A DNA stretch of 64,000 nucleotides from Dyadobacter bucti (lineage in GTDB: Bacteria; Bacteroidota; Bacteroidia; Cytophagales; Spirosomataceae), in contig NZ_SWFP01000002.1 in assembly GCF_005869225.1 (NCBI RefSeq), forward strand, positions 558,001-622,000. The letters run 5' to 3'. The stretch's first letter is position 1; each line of letters begins with the position of its first letter. The notes beneath the pieces are model-generated. The model saw only the letters and a list, made by a program, of their open reading frames with translations. It was not told where the DNA came from and made no database searches. This document shows, piece by piece, positions 60,848 through 64,000 of the stretch. A program made the position numbers and the translations under genes.

Positions 60848-61777
60848 TTAAGCCTTGAACTTGTACCCCAGTTTTTGAAGGTAGTCCCTTGAAATCTTAG
60901 CCGCTTCGAAGTCGGACACCGCCGGTTTGATTTTCTTGTCCGAATCCAGCTCGAACATGATCATACCCGCCATTTTGTCACGGCGCGTTTCGAGCATATC
61001 AAGGATTTTTTTCAAATCCACTTTCCCTTTGCCAAGAGGCGCATAGCCTAAGTAACCGTTGTCCCCTCCGGCATAATCTTTCAAATGGACATGCTCCACC
61101 AGCGGAAGGAAATCGTTCACGATCTTCACAGGATCCGCCCCGCCTTTCTCGAGCTGGCCCACATCCGGACCGAATTTCATGTATTTGGTATCCAGGTTTT
61201 CCATGATGAAGTACACTTCTTCCGAGGTTTCTATCGGCGTGCCGGTATGCGGGTGCAAGGCACAAACGAGGCCTTCGTCGGTAACCGCTTTCGCATATTC
61301 GTTCATGGATTCCACCAGGTCCTTTTTGTGCTCTTTGTAGTCGTAACCTTCCCTTTTGATACCGGTTGGGCAATATTCTATCACTTTCCCGCCATTTTCC
61401 CGGGTGAGCTTGCACCATCTGATCAGTTTTTTCAGCTCGTCTTTGCGTTTGGAGGGATCCAGCACATCGGTCATGCAAAATGCCGAAATGATAGGGACAC
61501 CATGCTTGGCGACCACTTCCTTGAAGCCGCCGCGTTTGGTCTCCCATTCTTCGATCACATGCCCGAAAGTTTCAAAGGAATGGTACCCCAGTTTCTTCAT
61601 ATCAACGAGGGACGTTTCCAGATTGTCGGCCCCGTATCCCCACAATATGAAAGTGGAACCGATCTGGAATTTTTTTGCCATTTCACTAAAAGCCAGCGAA
61701 GGTCCCAATAATGAAGCGGCACTTCCCATGCCCGCGATTTTTACAAAATCTCTCCTGCTTAAATTAGTGTTCTTCAT
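60848..61777 (-). CDS. Tat-exported sugar phosphate isomerase/epimerase-like TIM barrel
   Basis: The 309-residue xylose-isomerase-like (AP-endonuclease 2) barrel has a clear twin-arginine signal, NLSRRDFVKIAGMG (residues 5-18) with a hydrophobic stretch to about 32. Barrel strands include GYHSFETFGHVIEEWE near 67-82, GVPIISAFCMTDV near 102, VCALHPHTGTPIETSEEVYFIMENL near 176-200 and VEHVHLKDYAGGDNGYLGYAPLGKGKVDLKKIL near 235-270, holding the usual His/Asp/Glu metal ligands. Export suggests it acts on free sugars or keto-glycosides in the periplasm. It lies between the semialdehyde dehydrogenase and transporter genes. Confidence 0.88.
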   Translation of the reverse strand: MKNTNLSRRDFVKIAGMGSAASLLGPSLAFSEMAKKFQIGSTFILWGYGADNLETSLVDMKKLGYHSFETFGHVIEEWETKRGGFKEVVAKHGVPIISAFCMTDVLDPSKRKDELKKLIRWCKLTRENGGKVIEYCPTGIKREGYDYKEHKKDLVESMNEYAKAVTDEGLVCALHPHTGTPIETSEEVYFIMENLDTKYMKFGPDVGQLEKGGADPVKIVNDFLPLVEHVHLKDYAGGDNGYLGYAPLGKGKVDLKKILDMLETRRDKMAGMIMFELDSDKKIKPAVSDFEAAKISRDYLQKLGYKFKA

Positions 61778-61797
61778 ATCCTCAAAAATTTATGTCT

Positions 61798-62241
61798 TTA
61801 CTTGGCAAGTGTTACAATGCCCGCGCCGCCGATCAGCAGCAGTGCACCGATTATTTTCATCATCGAAACCGGCTCGACAGGCGACCCAAAGGCGCCGAAA
61901 TGCGACACGACCATTCCGGTAATGATCTGTCCGGCGATCATCAGTACCACTGCCGACCCGGCACCGATCTGAGGCATGGTCCAGGCTATGCCGAATACAA
62001 GTGCAGCGCCCATGGCACCGGCCGTCAGCAGCCACAAAGGCACTTCTTTCACCCGGGCCAATGCTTCTGAATCAAAGGATGTAAAACCGATAATGATCGC
62101 AGTAATAGCGCCTATCGTCCAGAAAACAGCATTCCCGATCTTTGCATTTTTGATGATCACGCCTACCTGCGCGTTCATGGTCAGGTGTATGGTCAGGATG
62201 ACGCCTATGAAAAGCATCAGTACAAAAAGAGATAGTTTCAT
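61798..62241 (-). CDS. Small DMT-family (YdcZ/DUF606) membrane transporter
   Basis: The 147-residue protein is almost wholly membrane: helices near 3-22 (LSLFVLMLFIGVILTIHL), 36-53 (IGNAVFWTIGAITAIIIGF), 67-90 (LWLLTAGAMGAALVFGIAWTM), 96-113 (SAVVLMIAGQIITGMVV) and 128-145 (MMKIIGALLLIGGAGIVTL). Length and layout match YdcZ-type half-transporters, which probably work as dimers. It may export or import a metabolite of the cluster; there is no direct evidence. It starts 25 bp past the stop of the FG-GAP gene. Confidence 0.82.
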   Translation of the reverse strand: MKLSLFVLMLFIGVILTIHLTMNAQVGVIIKNAKIGNAVFWTIGAITAIIIGFTSFDSEALARVKEVPLWLLTAGAMGAALVFGIAWTMPQIGAGSAVVLMIAGQIITGMVVSHFGAFGSPVEPVSMMKIIGALLLIGGAGIVTLAK

Positions 62242-62266
62242 AATCGTATCTTGTTGGATGGGTTAA

Positions 62267-64000
62267 TTATTTCTTTGCTTTGGTACCTACATTCCAGTAA
62301 ATGAAAGTGCCTTTGTTCGTGGACGTAATGATGTCGACAGCACCGTCCTTATTGATATCCACAGCGGTCACTTCCGAGCCTGCACCCGAACGGTTATGGA
62401 TCAGTTCAGGAACGAATTCCGCACCGCCCAGCGCCTTCGGATTCCTCACCGTCCGGTACCAGTACAATACCGAGGGACCGTAGGAATCAGGATCGTACAT
62501 ATTGTCGAGGTGGGTGAAATTCCTTTTCCCGACAATGTAATCCGGGATGCCGTCTTTATCCACGTCGGCAAAAGTGGCACCATGTGCCTGCGAGAATGTG
62601 ACGTTGCCCGCGCTTTTTGCGGAATAATCATCACTGATCATATGCCGGGTGAAAGTAATGTTGCCGCTCGCATCGCGCTTCTGCTCGAACCAGGCAAGGC
62701 CGAAACCGTGCACGTTGAGATTGGTCACGACATCGTTCAGCCCGTCGCCGTTTGCATCATAAACCGCCATCAAACTCCCACCAATGTTACTGCCGCGCCG
62801 CCCGTACCTGCCAAAAGCGATCGGATGGTATTTCCAGGTCGTTTCCGCATTTAGCGTTGCAGGCTGCTCCCACCAGCCCATTGCGTTCAGGAGGTCCATA
62901 CGTCCGTCACCGTTGATATCGCCGGTGCCTATCCCGTGGGCCATTCCGTAGCCTTTGCCGGAAATGGTATATTCCTTCCAGGGTTTGCCGGGATCATTTT
63001 TGTCAAATTTGGCGTACCGCATAAAGCCTTCCGCCGCATATACCAGCTCTGGTACTCCGTCTTTGTCGATGTCAACAAAATCGGTGATCTCGCTTTGTAC
63101 GGAAGGCAGGATATCGTAGCTTTTCCAGCGACGGGACTCGCCTTTGGGATTTATAAAAAGCACCGCTCTGGAAGGGCTGGTCAGCACATCGGGCCAGCTG
63201 TCACCGTTGAAATCATAGGTAAACTGCACGTTGGTACTGGTAAATTCCTTGGAAGGCCCAACGGCTATTGCCGTGAAAATCTCCTTGTGTTTTGTAAAAT
63301 CCGGCCCAAAATATATGTACGGGCCTGCCACCACATCCATGGATCCGTCTTTGTTAAAATCCGCCGCATCAGCGCCCCAGGAATAATACATATCGCTGAT
63401 CCGCTGCACCCTGAAGCGCGACGAAGATTTTTCGACAGGTGTTTCCCGGACAGACAGATCTTTGAGCATGATATCTTTAAAACGTACCTCACCCGAACCT
63501 GACGCCAGTATTGCCACCGGACCAAAAGCGTGCAAAGCAGAATCCCCGTCCACCGCACCGCCGACTTCCCCGCCGTCATTCAGGAAATTCCGGATCACGT
63601 TCTCTTCCAGGAAAACCTCGATCTGGTTCCATTGTCCCGGACGCAGATCGGTATTCGGCCTGGTCACCGGTAAGTCCGACGGAGGAGTCGGTCTCGGAGG
63701 CATAGCATTTCTCCGGGCTGCCTGAGGGTCGTTTTTGACTTCGGGAGGCGCCAGGCGATAATAAATACCGCCGGCATTCCTCAATTTTTCACGACCGGTT
63801 TCCTTGCCACGGGCATCTAGCGTTACGGAATAGGGCGCAACTCCATCTTTCCCGATCGAAAGCAAAACCCCTTTCATGCCAGTGCCTGTCTTTTCCAGCC
63901 TGAAAATCACAGCAGTTTCTGCCTCGCCACTACATTTGAACAAAGCGTGAAAACTGATATCCTGATAAGCCGATTTGTCAAGAACCAGCCAGCCGCCGGA
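62267..64000 (-). CDS. FG-GAP/VCBS-repeat protein with 3-keto-disaccharide-hydrolase-like domain (start outside window)
   Basis: The frame is open to the right edge, so the N-terminus is missing; a TTG at 63943 is not a real start. The visible part begins GWLVLDKSAYQDISFHALFK and continues to WNQIEVFLEENVIRNFLNDGGEVGG and VRFKDIMLKDLSVR (about 140 residues before the FG-GAP part), resembling the 3-keto-disaccharide hydrolase domain (formerly DUF1080). FG-GAP calcium-binding repeats follow, each with a DxNxDG-type loop (DFNKDGSMDVVAGP, DFNGDSWPDVLTS, DIDKDGVPELVY, DINGDGRMDLLNA, DANGDGLNDVVTN, DVDKDGIPDYIVG, DINKDGAVDIITS). It is the first visible gene of the long cluster and is likely secreted. 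It may bind or process keto-glycosides. Confidence 0.85.
   Translation of the reverse strand, partial: SGGWLVLDKSAYQDISFHALFKCSGEAETAVIFRLEKTGTGMKGVLLSIGKDGVAPYSVTLDARGKETGREKLRNAGGIYYRLAPPEVKNDPQAARRNAMPPRPTPPSDLPVTRPNTDLRPGQWNQIEVFLEENVIRNFLNDGGEVGGAVDGDSALHAFGPVAILASGSGEVRFKDIMLKDLSVRETPVEKSSSRFRVQRISDMYYSWGADAADFNKDGSMDVVAGPYIYFGPDFTKHKEIFTAIAVGPSKEFTSTNVQFTYDFNGDSWPDVLTSPSRAVLFINPKGESRRWKSYDILPSVQSEITDFVDIDKDGVPELVYAAEGFMRYAKFDKNDPGKPWKEYTISGKGYGMAHGIGTGDINGDGRMDLLNAMGWWEQPATLNAETTWKYHPIAFGRYGRRGSNIGGSLMAVYDANGDGLNDVVTNLNVHGFGLAWFEQKRDASGNITFTRHMISDDYSAKSAGNVTFSQAHGATFADVDKDGIPDYIVGKRNFTHLDNMYDPDSYGPSVLYWYRTVRNPKALGGAEFVPELIHNRSGAGSEVTAVDINKDGAVDIITSTNKGTFIYWNVGTKAKK

Overview
The window looks like a chromosomal stretch of a Bacteroidota member, most likely order Cytophagales (Dyadobacter/Spirosoma-like). 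The evidence is three SusC/SusD outer-membrane pairs, ECF sigma / FecR cascades, LacI-type regulators with palindromic operators, LytTR/LytS signalling, a sulfatase and a PVC-type cytochrome protein. The genus is inference. I see no rRNA, tRNA, CRISPR array or intact insertion sequence.

Layout. 1-3.9 kb: truncated ECF sigma gene, a small lysine/arginine-tailed protein, and a coupled pair (2-keto-3-deoxy-arabinonate dehydratase-like enzyme plus NADP-type semialdehyde dehydrogenase) that would finish an oxidative pentose pathway. 3.9-7.1 kb: an AT-rich two-gene unit encoding a dynamin-like GTPase and a second P-loop GTPase, followed by a 1-kb gene-free gap; this is the strongest island-like candidate for a membrane or defence system. 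8.1-16.6 kb: a LacI-controlled utilisation locus (SusC, SusD, GH109 alpha-N-acetylgalactosaminidase, NagB-family deaminase) that reads as a GalNAc-glycan pathway. 16.7-21.3 kb: an opposing catabolic operon with a DapA-family aldolase/lyase, an atypical epimerase, an Nramp-fold transporter lacking both metal-binding motifs, and its own LacI regulator with two palindromes in front of the operon.

21.4-30.6 kb: housekeeping and accessory genes: ASCH/winged-helix protein, VOC-GNAT fusion, LytTR/LytS two-component pair, a lone TonB-dependent beta-barrel, and a lipase-like hydrolase paired with a membrane protein. 30.8-47.6 kb: two head-to-tail sigma/FecR/SusC/SusD loci. One ends in a sulfatase, the other in a BNR-type secreted protein, and a terminator lies between them. 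The sigma gene of the sulfatase locus carries an in-frame amber codon at position 7.

48.2-64 kb: twelve same-strand genes forming a probable oxidative catabolic cluster. Outside the cytoplasm it has a PQQ dehydrogenase with a cytochrome c domain, a PVC-type cytochrome protein, an SMP-30-like beta-propeller and a Tat-exported TIM-barrel protein. In the cytoplasm it has a transketolase, an SDR, a zinc dehydrogenase, a cyclase-family hydrolase and a CoA-acylating semialdehyde dehydrogenase. A small DMT/YdcZ transporter and an FG-GAP protein that runs off the window complete it. The substrate is not evident from sequence.
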